Assembly: GCA_038363925.1 (NCBI GenBank)
Contig: JAQQWL010000003.1
Span: 1,798,001 to 1,862,000 of the forward strand
From: Apiospora phragmitis
Taxonomy: Eukaryota; Ascomycota; Sordariomycetes; Amphisphaeriales; Apiosporaceae
Reading direction: 5' to 3'
Length of the DNA: 64,000 bases
In this document: positions 21,537 to 32,192 of the stretch, one piece after another
Position numbering within the stretch: the first letter of the stretch is position 1
How the letters are laid out: each line of letters begins with the position of its first letter
Notes under the pieces: model-generated
Told to the model about the DNA's origin: nothing
The model's database searches: none
The model's input: the letters and a program-made list of their open reading frames with translations, nothing else
Position numbers and translations under genes: made by a program

Positions 21537-23597
21537 CTAGTACTTGAACAGCCTGACGGCATCACCAGCATCACCACCGGTCCCAGCTCCGGCTCCGGCC
21601 GCCTTCAACAGCTTCCGGTTCCTCCAGCCATAGTAGACCCTGAGCATGACGCAACCCACGGCGACCATGAATAGCAGCGCCGCATTGACCCAATGCCCCG
21701 TCGGGTAGCCCGTCCCGGCCTCCTCGGGCTTATAAATAAAGACGCCGACGATCTGCCCCGGCGCGCCGCCGAGCCCGATGTTCAAGGCGATGGCCAAGCC
21801 GACGGAGGCGGTGGCGAAGATGTTGGAGCTCAACCAGCCCAGCAGCGGCGGGATGCAGGCGAAGGCGCCCGAGGCCGCGACGATGAGGCAGCCGTAGCGC
21901 GCCGAGTAGGCATCGGCGGGCAGCACGGCCGAGGCCAGGAAGCCGACGGCGCCGATGGTGGCCAGGACGGCCGAGTGCAGGCCGCGGGCGTTGAAGTGGT
22001 CGGCCGAGTAGGAGGTGAAGATCTGGACTACGTAGGCGACCTGTGTTGAGAGCATTGTGTTAGTATCAAGGAAGCACAGGAGGCAAATGCGTAGGTATAT
22101 ATACTTACAGCATACGGGGGAACCGTCATAAGCTGGGCTTCAAGGTCCTTGAACCCCAGTCCAGCCGTGATGGACGGAGTGAACAGCGATAACGAACTGA
22201 ACGGCGTAGAGATACCAAAGTACACGAGGTAATGGCCCCAAAGCCTAGGAACACACACGCATAGAGTCAATAAAGGGGCTGGGTTCCATAGGGAGGGGGC
22301 TCGCGATTGCTACTGACCTCCAGTCGCACAGGGTCTCCTTGGCGTCGGGCCACGTCATGGCGTTGTGGTGGCCCTTGCTGCCCTCGACCGAGAGCCGCTG
22401 CACCGCGATGGCGCGCTCGTCCTCGCTCAGCCACTTGGCACCCTCGGGGTAGTCGGGCAGGAAGAAGAAGACGAAGAGGGCCGAGACGCACGAGGGGGCG
22501 CCCTCGATGATGAAGAGCCACCGCCAGGCCGACAGGCCGCCCGCCTGGTTCATGTGGCCGACGCCGTAGGCGATGGCGCCGCCAAAGGCGCCGGCGAGGG
22601 TGGCCGAGGCCAGGATGAAGGCGACGCGGACGCTTCGCTCCTCCGTCTTGTACCAGAACGTCAGGTAGTAGACCTGAAAGGGAAAGAAGAAGACGTTAGC
22701 CATGTAGTTCACACACATGTCCTCATACAGTGACTCGTATGAAAACTGGTTTTCGAGCAGAAGGGGTTGGCACAACTCACAAGTCCAGGAAACAGACCAG
22801 CCTCGAAGACTCCAAGCAAGAGGCGGACGGCCATTACGGCGCCATAGCTGTGGACACCTCCGAGGCCGATAGTCAGTGCGCCCCACGCGAACATAAGGAA
22901 GGCAATCCATCTTGACGGCCGGAGCTTCTTCAGGAGGATGTTGGAAGGGACCTCAAATAGACCGTAGGCCACCAGGAAGCTGCCAAATACTATTAGCTCT
23001 ACTGACCCTGACTCATAGACGTCCAGTCTGTGGGCTGATGTCATGGCGTCGGTCATTACTCGACTAGATGACCCCATTGTGTAACTCACTACCGGCGTGT
23101 TAGCGCATGGTCTTCAAGGAGTCCAGACTGTTGGGGGCAACATACCATCATGAGAGCAATCGTATACTCATAATTAGTCACTGTATTGAGTACAAGGTTA
23201 GCAACCCCCCATATGCCTAGCCCAGGATGGAGAGTGGCCTGCTTACTTCCAGTCTCACTCAACAGGTCGTGATGGGTACTGGCGTTGAGTACCTTGGCAT
23301 TGCCAATGTTGGAGCGGTCCAGGTAGCACAAGAAGTAGATGCCGGCCGACAAAGGAATGATCCTCATGTCTTGCTTGCGCCGAAGCGCCTTCTCGGCGGC
23401 CGGGTCAACCTGAGGGGTGGCGGACAGTGTTCGAACATCCTATTGACGTACATACATATGCATCAGTAAATTGGTATGTTCTTCATTCCGTGTAGACAAT
23501 GGAGATTGCACCAGAGCGGTTCCCTGGATAAGTAGATACATACCTCGACGGGACTCCGGTACGCGGCGTCCTCGCTGAGCTTCTTCTCGGTCGCCAT
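21537..23597 (-). CDS. MFS transporter, allantoate permease/anion:cation symporter type, seven exons
   Basis: Exons, minus strand: 23544-23597, 23247-23439, 23146-23180, 22781-22996 (5' edge uncertain), 22318-22673, 22109-22244 and 21537-22040; about 497 residues. Family landmarks: RIIPLSAGIYFLCYLDRSNI with GNAKV (helix 1), YGLFEVPSNILLKKLRPS with RW (helix 2 and loop), RLLLGVFEAGLFPGL (helix 4), YYLTFWYKTEERSVRVA, WRWLFIIEGAPS and FFLPDYPEGAKWLSEDER. Twelve membrane segments fit. The family (Dal5/Tna1 type) imports organic anions such as allantoate, nicotinate or sugar acids with protons; the substrate is unknown. The 35-base exon 3 is unusually small. No frame break is needed. It lies directly upstream of, and parallel to, the FAD monooxygenase gene, fitting uptake and oxidation of one aromatic or heterocyclic acid. 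Confidence 0.87.
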
Positions 23598-25103
23598 GTT
23601 GCTCGATTTCTGCTTTGGCAGCTGTCTAGGTTTGCTCGAGTTGTGAAAAGCTTAACCTACAACTCTTGTTCGATCGAAGCGGAATAAGCAACAAGCTAGC
23701 CAACCTACTCTGCTGACTGAAGGGGGGAGGGAGGCCAGGATTTTAAACCGATCGAACATGGCGGGGAGGGAAGAGCCGAAAAGACTTCCCACCCCCTCCC
23801 AGGCCAAGGCCAAGGACTCTGGCGATTAACCTTACAAGCTTTGGGAAAGGAGAGTTCAACAAGTGAGAGTGCCGCTGCTGCCATGGATGTATGTATGTGA
23901 GTGGACCGGCGGTGGATCTGCGGGGATTAGTTCTTGATAGTCCATGTCACTCTAGGGCGGCAACTCTGTCTTGGTACATACTTACCTAACCTAGACCAAC
24001 AAGAGCATCTGGCCTTCGACCAGTTCAAAGAATGCCATACCGATGCTGATATATGCATACCCGTATATAGCACATCAACTCGATCGATACATGGCTAACT
24101 CGCACCTTGCGCAGCCTCTCTCACAACCACCCGTAGACTCGGCATATGTCCTGCAGGCATAGAGCATGTACAAGTCGCATGCAAGGCGTAGAGGGCTACT
24201 ATATCATTTTATTTTTAGCATGGGCTTGAATAGATTGATATACAGCCTCAATCTTCTTTGAGCTGATCATACAGAGGTCGCGAATCAAGCCCTACTGGCG
24301 TACATGCCAAGACAGAACTGAGCACATTGGCACCCCCGGTCGGTCAACCAATAAAGTGACCACCACTACCCTTGTCGTCTACTAAGCCCTTAGGGTATCG
24401 GTGCCGATTGTCGGTGGCCACAAAATCACCGTCAGACCGTCTCTTTCGCCGAGAATCCCATCTGCGAGTCAGGGCAATGTGTGGACCGTTTCCCGGCCTT
24501 ATTCCATTCAGCGATGCGGTGTGGTTCTACGCCGCATATTCTGTGGTTCGTTGGGTTTTTCGGATATGAGCTTAGCACCTATATCGGAAAAGCTAGGCTA
24601 TATCACCTTGGTTCGATTGTAACGAATGCAAAACATCACTGGTGAAGCATGTTCAATTGCTGTTAACAGATCCTTCGCAGTCTAGAATAAGTAGGACGCA
24701 GGCAGAGAGAAAATAATAGATACATTGGCAGGTTAGCATATGCAAGCAAGGAGGGTCTGCTCCAGTTCTCCATCGTTTGGCCCCGATGCGGGGAAGTTGT
24801 TCTGGAGCGAGGAAATGCTTACCCGAACTTTTTACTGCCCGAAGTCTGATGGGTCTGGCCTACTTGTGTCACCGTCCGTATACCCAGCTAGATATTTCCA
24901 CTTGACTCAGTAAGGGACCCAATGAGGGATGCGACTTTCTGCCCGTCAAACTAGGTAGGTATTATGTAGTATTGCATTAGATGGTATATCGTTTATATAT
25001 TATTTCTTGGCATGTAGATGCCTCTTCAGTCGTACATCATCGGTCTAAATCTATGTCTTTCGTGTAGGTATCATCATATTGATCTCTCGAAGCATTCAAC
25101 TCC
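23598..25103. other. intergenic region, nothing recognised
   Basis: Upstream region of the transporter gene (-) and 3' flank of the four-TM gene (-). Open frames around 24372-24622 (+) are short and unlike known proteins. Repeated 'gtatgtatgt'-like microsatellite scraps occur, but no structured repeat or RNA gene is visible. Confidence 0.45.
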
Positions 25104-27022
25104 CTATACGAATTCGCCGGCCATCTTTGGTATGCCATTATTACTCAGACCATCCGAAGGCGTGATCGGCCGCGAGAAGTTGGACGGCTTCCTCTGCAGC
25201 TTCCGCCTCGGCGCCGACTGCGAGGGCGGCGCGTTTGCCGGCGCCGGCGCGGGCCCTTGCCCTTGCGTGGGTGAACGCTGCTGCTGGGCGCCAGCCTTCC
25301 TCAGCCCCGCGATCGGCCGCGGGGTGCGCAGCGTCATGCTGCCTCCCGACGCCGACGACGAAGACCGGCTGCTGGTGCTGCTGGCGTTGGAATCCAGCGA
25401 CGAGGAAGGCGAGTGCCGGAGCTCCCTCCTCTGCTGGCCCTGGCTTTGCTGGTAACTGCTGCCGGGCCGCGTGGGGGGTCGCCAGGGCACACCGCTGGCC
25501 CTTATTGTTGGGTACTGCTGCCCTGGTCCGTACTGCGACCGGCTGGCTGTGCTGTAGTGGCTGGAGCTCGTGCCCGGCCTCTGCTGTTGCTGTTGGTATA
25601 GTTGATGTTGTTGCTGGAGCTGCCTCGTGCTCAGCATCGGAGCGGTGGACGAGCGCGAGGTCATGCTGGAATTAGGAGTGTAGTTCGACATGGTGTAAGT
25701 ACGCTCGGCACTGCTGCTGTTACTGCGCGTCCTGGGTCGTGTTATCCCGGCCTGGTTGGCCAAGTCATTCCAGTCGTCGCGCCATCCACCACCTGCGCCG
25801 CCGCGCGAGGGCGGCGCCAGAGTATGCCGCTGCTGCGACTGCGACTTGGCCTTCGCTTGGAGCAGCTTCGGCGGCAGCGGGGGCACCGGCGGGACGGAGC
25901 TCCGCTGCACGGGCGGCATAGTGGTGTAGTAGTTGGGTCGCACGGGCGAGTTGGCCATCAGCTCGGTCTTGGCGTCATCTTCGTCGGCTGCCGCCGCCTC
26001 TTTTCGCCCTCGACACGTCGAGATCGTTGGGCCGCGCTACTCTGCGCCCATGGTCGGCCACCTTGGTGAGGGCCTCCTCCGTCAATGTCGTCCGTCTGGA
26101 TGATGACTTCGATGTCGATTTCGGGCGGGCCAGGGGCGGGGACGGTGCTAGTGGCGGCGTCGTCCTCTTCTCCGCCACCTTCTCGCCGGCTGCACGCTGC
26201 ATGGAAGCCCGCCGAGAGATGCTCAGAAAGGCCTCATCGTCATCGTCCGCGACGAAGACGTTGTCCTGATGCGTAAGAAGTGAGGAGCTCGAGATGCCGG
26301 CCAAGGCGAAAGGTGTTGGGTTCTTGTTGATGGTAGCCGCAAGGGCGATGAAGGAAATTCTGCGCGACGCAGTTAGCAAGAGGTCCACTATAGTATATGC
26401 ATAGTTTTTCTTATTTTTCTTCTTCATGATGGCGGGAAGTGTGAAGAAAGAGAAAAAGAGATGACGTGACATACAAGGCTACCACGCAGATGATCAAGTC
26501 GATCAGCGGATACGGTATCTGGTTCCCAAATATACCCAACGGATGTTCCGACTTGGATATGAGCAAGGCCGTCGCCACGGCGGCCGCGATCCAGACGGGG
26601 ATGCCGAGCCGCGCCACGATGAGGGCGCTGGCGTGCACGTACTCGCCGCGGAAGTGCGGCGGGATATGGGGCGCGTCGTTGACATAGTTGCTGAAGGCGC
26701 CCCGGACGTGGATAGCCGTGTAGAGCAGCGACATGCCCGAGGCCACCAGGACGAGGTCGCACGCCAGCCGGATGCCCTCGGCCTCGATGGGGTTCACGAA
26801 GTGGAGGACGGCGAGGGCGACGCCGCCGCCCGAGACCAGGAACATGACGAGCACCGCTACCAGCATGAAGATGGGCCGCTTCCTCCGTCCCGCGGCCTTC
26901 TCCTTCTGCTGGCTGAACTCCTCGAGGGAGGCATTGAGGCGCTGCAAGTCATTGTCGCCGAGTCCCGCGGACTGTGTTTCGGATAACGCGCCATCCTTTT
27001 CCTTCACCGTAACCGTAGCCAT
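25104..27022 (-). CDS. four-TM membrane protein with long disordered C-terminal tail, one frame break
   Basis: Exon 1 (26475-27022) begins MATVTVKEKDGALSETQ. A 115-nt intron follows (GTATGT..GCGCAG with a GCTAAC branch), then exon 2 (25104-26359). Four hydrophobic segments are visible: around residues 53-76 (FMLVAVLVMFLVSGGGVALA), 88-108, 128-150, and a last one formed across the splice (LIICVVALISFIALAAT). The following ~400 residues are rich in Ser, Gln, Pro and Arg, with a poly-Gln stretch (LYQQQQQRPG), and end IPKMAGEFV. The frame breaks at the T4 run at 26001-26004; one base less joins SRAK to EAAAADEDDAKTELM and makes about 600 residues. It resembles conserved fungal plasma-membrane proteins of unknown function; I cannot name a family with confidence. 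A start 30 residues upstream is possible. Confidence 0.7.
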
Positions 27023-28619
27023 CAGAGGCGGGGGCTGCTCTCTCTCTCTTTCTCCTCCTCCCTCGCGCACGGGATATTGGGGCAGCCAGCTGCACTCGGT
27101 AATCATGCGCAAGTATTACAATAAAACTTAATAATGTATAAGAAGGTTGTTGGCAATGAATAATCTGTCACGATGGACGAATAGAATATTCACTGGGTGG
27201 TACGCTAGTACAAGGTATATGATAACAAGAAACAAGACCAGGTAAGGGGAAGAAGAATATAGTAAGTAGGTAAGTAGTATTACACATGAACGATCATGCT
27301 GGAACGGAAGAATCGAAGTGGTAGGAGACGATGACGATGGCGCTGCTGCTGCTTAGAGGAAGAAGAAACGCGCGATTCGTGCCGTCGCCATGCCAGGGAA
27401 TGCTGAAGAGGGAAAGTAGATGCGCAGCAAGATACACAACCCGATGACTTCTTGAATTGTAACAGAAACAGAGGAACATGACAAACAAGAAGGAAAGAAA
27501 TGAGCAGCCAGCATCGTCGTGTCCTGTCGTGAGCGACATCCTCGAACGATGGCCATGGTCCGACGGCCTAACCTGTCCGTACCTTAATCATTGCAAATTT
27601 GGGACGAAAATCCTACCTTGGTCTTCTTCGGTGATCAAGGGAAATTTGAGAATGGAACAAAAACAGAAGGCTAGAAGGGACCCCCCGTTTCGGCCCAGTG
27701 AGTGGTTGCCACAGTCGCATTGCGACTGTCGCAATGGTTGCAACGTTTGAACCGCATTCCACATTGAGGCTCAAGCTTGTCAAGATTCGATTGGCCTGCT
27801 GGGTTGGTTGGGTTCCGGGCCCCTGTCCCTGTAAACACACCTTAACAGGGGGCTGGGCAGCTGGCAGAGTCAAGCATGTCAGGCTAGCAGGCCAGGGCTC
27901 GCTAGGCTGTGTGATGGGCAGTAAAAATGCCGGCAGGGGTTGTTTAGGGGCTGCGAAGGGGCCTCGTAGGGGTTCTCTCTCCCTCCCCGTCTTGGCTTGC
28001 CGCTTCAGGAACATCAAAAACGGGGCCCCCAGCTTGACCGACTCCGAGACTCCAGCAGCCATCAAATGTGTCTCAGATCCGACCCCCGTAGAGGAGCAGG
28101 ACAGCACAAGCCACGAGAGCTTTGTTTCAAGCACTTTCGGTCCAGTGACCTGCCTGGCTGCTGACTGGCTGGCTCTTTTGGAATTGTACGTCCCCGAATC
28201 CCTACAGGGCATCTTCGAGTATCACCACCATCATGGAACTTCCATGCATCGTGGCTGTGAAAGTCTAAATCAGATCTGATTCTTTCGTTACCCGCTCATT
28301 GAAAACAAAGATGCATTTGTTACGCGCGCAGTACCGAGTTTTGACTCCTTCCTTTACTGTGTATGGGCTCATGCACAGCATCCCGCCTGTGTTTCTGGGG
28401 AAAGTAGTAGTTCTCGCGGTTAGAAGCATCTTCCCGGTGGTAGATGTCAGGTGCGTAAACTGATGAATAGGTGTTGTTGTTTCGAAGGGTGTGAAAAGAG
28501 TCGGGGCAGAGAAGACGGATGTTAGCGAAACAAACTGCGATCGTAGACTCAGTCTGTCCCACTCCGTCTGCGTGACATAGAGCACTATACGAGGTCTTCA
28601 AGAACCAATCAAACAGAAA
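27023..28619. other. intergenic region with short unrelated frames
   Basis: Includes the upstream region of the four-TM gene, with a CT-rich stretch near 27035-27060. Overlapping frames at 27613-28279 on both strands have no family features. The tRNA gene begins at the end of this stretch. Confidence 0.45.
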
Positions 28620-28723
28620 GTCTTGGTGGCTCAGTTGGTTAGAGCGTTGGTCTCATAGTTCAATATGACTGAATTAAAAGTTCAGATATCCAAAGGTCGA
28701 GAGTTCGAGTCTCCCCCAGGACA
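28620..28723 (+). tRNA. tRNA-Met(CAU): tRNA-Met (anticodon CAU) with a 30-nt intron
   Basis: The acceptor strand GTCTTGG (28620-28626) pairs with CCAGGAC (28716-28722), and A73 is at 28723. The D arm is GCTC-AGTTGGTTA-GAGC. The anticodon loop CTCATAA has CAU at 28654-28656. The intron 28658-28687 sits one base 3' of the anticodon, the normal eukaryotic place, and the mature length is 74 nt. The anticodon stem closes with a U-U pair at 31-39, a feature shared with plant-type elongator tRNA-Met ('GGTCTCATAATCC'). The T arm GAGAG-TTCGAGT-CTCCC has one mismatch. The sequence is of the elongator type, not the initiator. A ten-T terminator follows. Confidence 0.88.
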
Positions 28724-28731
28724 TTGTCTGA

Positions 28732-28741
28732 TTTTTTTTTT
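28732..28741 (+). terminator. RNA polymerase III terminator (T10)
   Basis: Ten consecutive T begin eight bases after the tRNA 3' end, as expected for Pol III termination. Confidence 0.85.
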
Positions 28742-29945
28742 GCCCTCCTTCTTGGCTGGCATCCGTTCATCCAATACAACGAACGAACAGATTCAGCTGA
28801 AGTATATATATTAAGCATACATCAGCTGTACTTTTTATCTCTTGAGTCTGGAATCTTGGCATGACCCCCACCCCTTTAGTCAGTCAGCACTTGTGGTATT
28901 TCTATTCACTGTTTGGCTCGGCAATGTATGCAGCAGAACCCGTCTCTTCTGTGACTGCCTAGTAAATAGTACTGTAGTACGGATAGAGGACAGACAAATT
29001 AGACAGGCAACTCGTGCGCAAAGACTCGCATGTAGTCCAGTTTGAAATTTGGCAGATAACCAACAAACCCACCGGCCATCCCCTATTCCATGACTCGTGG
29101 CCATGTCACTCCACTTGGAGGATATCGCCGACTTGGACATGACAGGGAGACGCCCGCCTTGCCTGTAACAGAGAAATTCCTAAACACGCTGTCTCGTAAC
29201 CATCCGATCTGGCAGATCTGGACGGATACCACCATAAATACGGCGATCAAGTGTTTGTTCAGCGGCTCCGGTGTCTCGTTGCAAAGATCCCCTACCCACG
29301 ATGATTAATCGGCTAGTTGTATTTACTGTAGCTTAGGTATGTAAGTACTGTGGCCAAGCTACGGTTCTTCCCCGAGGGTTTCAACGTTAAAATAACCTTC
29401 TCTTAGTCAGGCCGAGACAATACGACGACGCAGTTTACGTACATCAGGTACACAATATATCACTCAACACTTCAGATACTCAGGTTAGTTGCAAGGGCCG
29501 TACCATCAGGGTCCACAGAGAAAAGAAACTCCTCACAGACAAGATATACATCTGTTCGCTTCATTGGTCGATACAATACAATGATAAAACTCCTTTTTGT
29601 AAACAAGCAAGGCCAAAGACAAGAACAAACGCAATTGGGCGGTAACGTCATAGAAATCTTGCTGATTCCTTCGCTCAAGCTTGTTAGCCGGACATGTCCA
29701 AAAACCTTCGATCGCCACCCCCCTTCCGGCCTACCAAGATGATGACCCTGACCGTCCCCCTTTCCGTGACTCCCTCTCCTTACGGCGTCCCCCTACACAC
29801 GCATGTCTATTCTTTCGTATATACCACGCCCCTCTCGCTGCCGTAACTCCCAAACAAGATCGTTGTGCTGCCTTCCCTTTTGCCTACCCACCAATGGAAC
29901 GTCGAACATCAGGGAGTTTAGCTTCATTGCCCGGAACGGTTCACT
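28742..29945. other. intergenic region, nothing recognised
   Basis: Lies between the tRNA gene and the 3' end of CCR4. Only short frames without family features are present. Confidence 0.5.
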
Positions 29946-32192
29946 TCATACCCTGGAGGGTGATCCTGTCCTCCCCTGATCTCCTCCACCGAGTGCCTTC
30001 TTGTCTTTCCTGGCCTTGAACACAAAGTCGGCCATGATCTGAATGTGATCCGACGGGAAATGGTAGTTGGGGAAACCAGGTACACGCTTGAGGAACTCGT
30101 AGTCAGGCGGTCCGAGCAGCTGAATCGCTTCCAGACTGTTAGTCGAATACCAGATGTAGTCAATGGCACCGGAGTAGGTGGACGTGTAGTTGGTGAAGCT
30201 AAGGTCGTCTGCCGTCTTGTGCACGTGGGCATATGCCGACCGTAAGCTGAAGGGATGGGAGATGCCATCCCGAGTAAAGTTGCCGTAAGAATGACCGACC
30301 AGGTCCGGGTGATCGGGGGGCACACGTCCCTTATCTAGCAGATCATAGACTGAGCTGCCGTAAGTGGAGTTGTAATCACCACAGATCAGCAACGGGATGT
30401 CGGTGTTGGTCCGGTAATCCTGACTGGGGTGGGGCGGTTCAGGGAGGTCGTCGGGCGTCAACTCGGTGACCTCGTCAGTTGTGGGCAGTCTAAGGAGCTT
30501 CTTCTCGCTGATCGGCACCGCAGGCTTTCGTGTGAACCGTTCGGACATCTTGGTCACTGTCTCCATCAGAATACCGGTCTGGACCGCTTTGACATCGGCG
30601 AGATGACCCTCCCAGCATAGATGAGCGTTCACAACTATGAACCGAGCTCCTGTCAGCCGAGACTCGAAGAAGCAGAGCACGCCGATGCTGTCCTTGGGCA
30701 TAACCCGGTTGAAGACATCCTCGGTTGCCTTCATATCCGGCCGATTGATGGCAGTTTGCCTGAAGTCAATGAGCTGCTTATCCAGAAGGATGTACTTGGT
30801 GTTCTTGTAGAAAATCGAACAGCCGTCGACAAGACCTTGTTCAGTCTTGTCTCTCATGTGTGACACTCTGGTTTTGGGCCAGAAGACGCCCCGGTAATCA
30901 TCCTTGGCCAGTTCCGGGGTGAAAAAGTTGTCAAAAGATTCTCCAGATGTCTCCTGGAGACACATGATATCAGCATCACGGTGACGCATCTCTCTCAGTA
31001 TGCTCTCGCTACGGTACTCCCAGGAGAGAGCGCTAGCGGGTGTGTAGCCGTATTGCTGACTTGTAGCGTACTTGTCGCACAAAGTGTTCCACGACAACAC
31101 CCGAATATGTTCTAGACTCGGTGGTACCTCTTCTTGGAGCGGGATCATGGCACGGGGCTGTGGAGGCATAGGTACTAAAACGAATGCCGGTCAGAACAAA
31201 TCATGGTATGCAAGCTAAAAGAAAGGAAGGGAGGTTGTTGACTTACCAGGAGCACTCTCCTTGAGATGGTTGATCAAGCTCTTGGTACCTTCTTCGCTCA
31301 ATCGCTTCGTCAATTCGCCGTCCAGGGGATTGCCTTGCCACCCTAAGAACTCCAATAAATGCAAGGCGCCTAATTCCGAAGGCAGGGTTCTGATCTGGTT
31401 ATTGAAAATGAGAAGCTTCCGCAACGGAGTGCACATGCATAGCTCGGGAGGTAAGCTGGTCAGCTGGTTGAAGGACACATCGAGATGGCGCAGCTTTCGC
31501 AATTGACCGATTTCGGAAGGTAGATAGGTCAAGTTGTTGGAAGGGAGATACAGCTCCTCGACAAAGGCGTAGCGATTGAACACCGTCAGCGAGACGGCGC
31601 GCAACCCTTGGCCACTCAAATCCAGACTCTGCCAATCTTGGCGGTCCTCAGACTCATCCAGGTTGATAGGGCGTCCTCTATCCTCATCGTCTCCGTTGAG
31701 AGCAGAAGCACCCATGTCACCGGGGTTGGAAGCCGTAATACTACTAAGGGTAGGGCCAACACCCCTGTTCTCGTTTGCTTTGGCCCTGGCGAAGAAGTGT
31801 GGCTGGTGCTGGTCCGTCATTATCGAATGGGCATGTTCTGATTCCTTAAAGGCACGGTTCTGCTCAGCCATGACCTCGCTAAGAGGCTGTCCTGGGGGCC
31901 CGTTTCGCGATGCTGGCGTATGCCCATTCTGCCGTGAGTTGGGGGTGAAGGGGGTCGCACTAGTGGACATCGGGAAACCACCCGTCATCTGGTTCAGAGC
32001 AGCTGTAGCGGCAGACGAATGAGCTGCGTGGTCTTGCTGGATGCTATGATGGTGTTGTTGGGGGTGTGAGTGATGCTGTTGATGACTGCCCTGCGACTGT
32101 ACGTATGTAGGATACATCATCTGAGGCCCCAAGCCCCTGCCCCCAGGCACGCCATTCAGGCGTGAGTTATGGCCCTGCTGCGGCCCGTACAT
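29946..32192 (-). CDS. ccr4: CCR4: catalytic deadenylase of the CCR4-NOT complex
   Basis: CCR4 shortens mRNA poly(A) tails in the cytoplasm. Exon 1 (31247-32192) starts MYGPQQGHNSRLNG, is rich in Gln/His, and then has leucine-rich repeats (LRAVSLTVFNRYAFVEELYL, LPSNNLTYLPSEIGQLRKL, LDVSFNQLTSLPPEL) that bind the CAF1/POP2 subunit. A 72-nt intron (GTAAGT..TTTTAG with a CTGAC branch) separates exon 2 (29946-31174). Exon 2 encodes the exonuclease/endonuclease/phosphatase domain with RVLSWNTLCDKYA, DIMCLQETSGESF, DGCSIFYKN, VVNAHLCWEG, LICGDYNSTYGS, AIDYIWYS and the catalytic FPSDH near the end. The total of 724 residues is normal for filamentous fungi. No frame break is present, and the phase is exact. 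Confidence 0.95.

Noticed and set aside
22307..22733. Open frames opposite the MFS transporter
   Set aside because: Antisense shadows of exon 5, with no independent support.
25235..26276. Alanine/arginine-rich plus-strand frames opposite the four-TM gene
   Set aside because: Shadows of the low-complexity tail.
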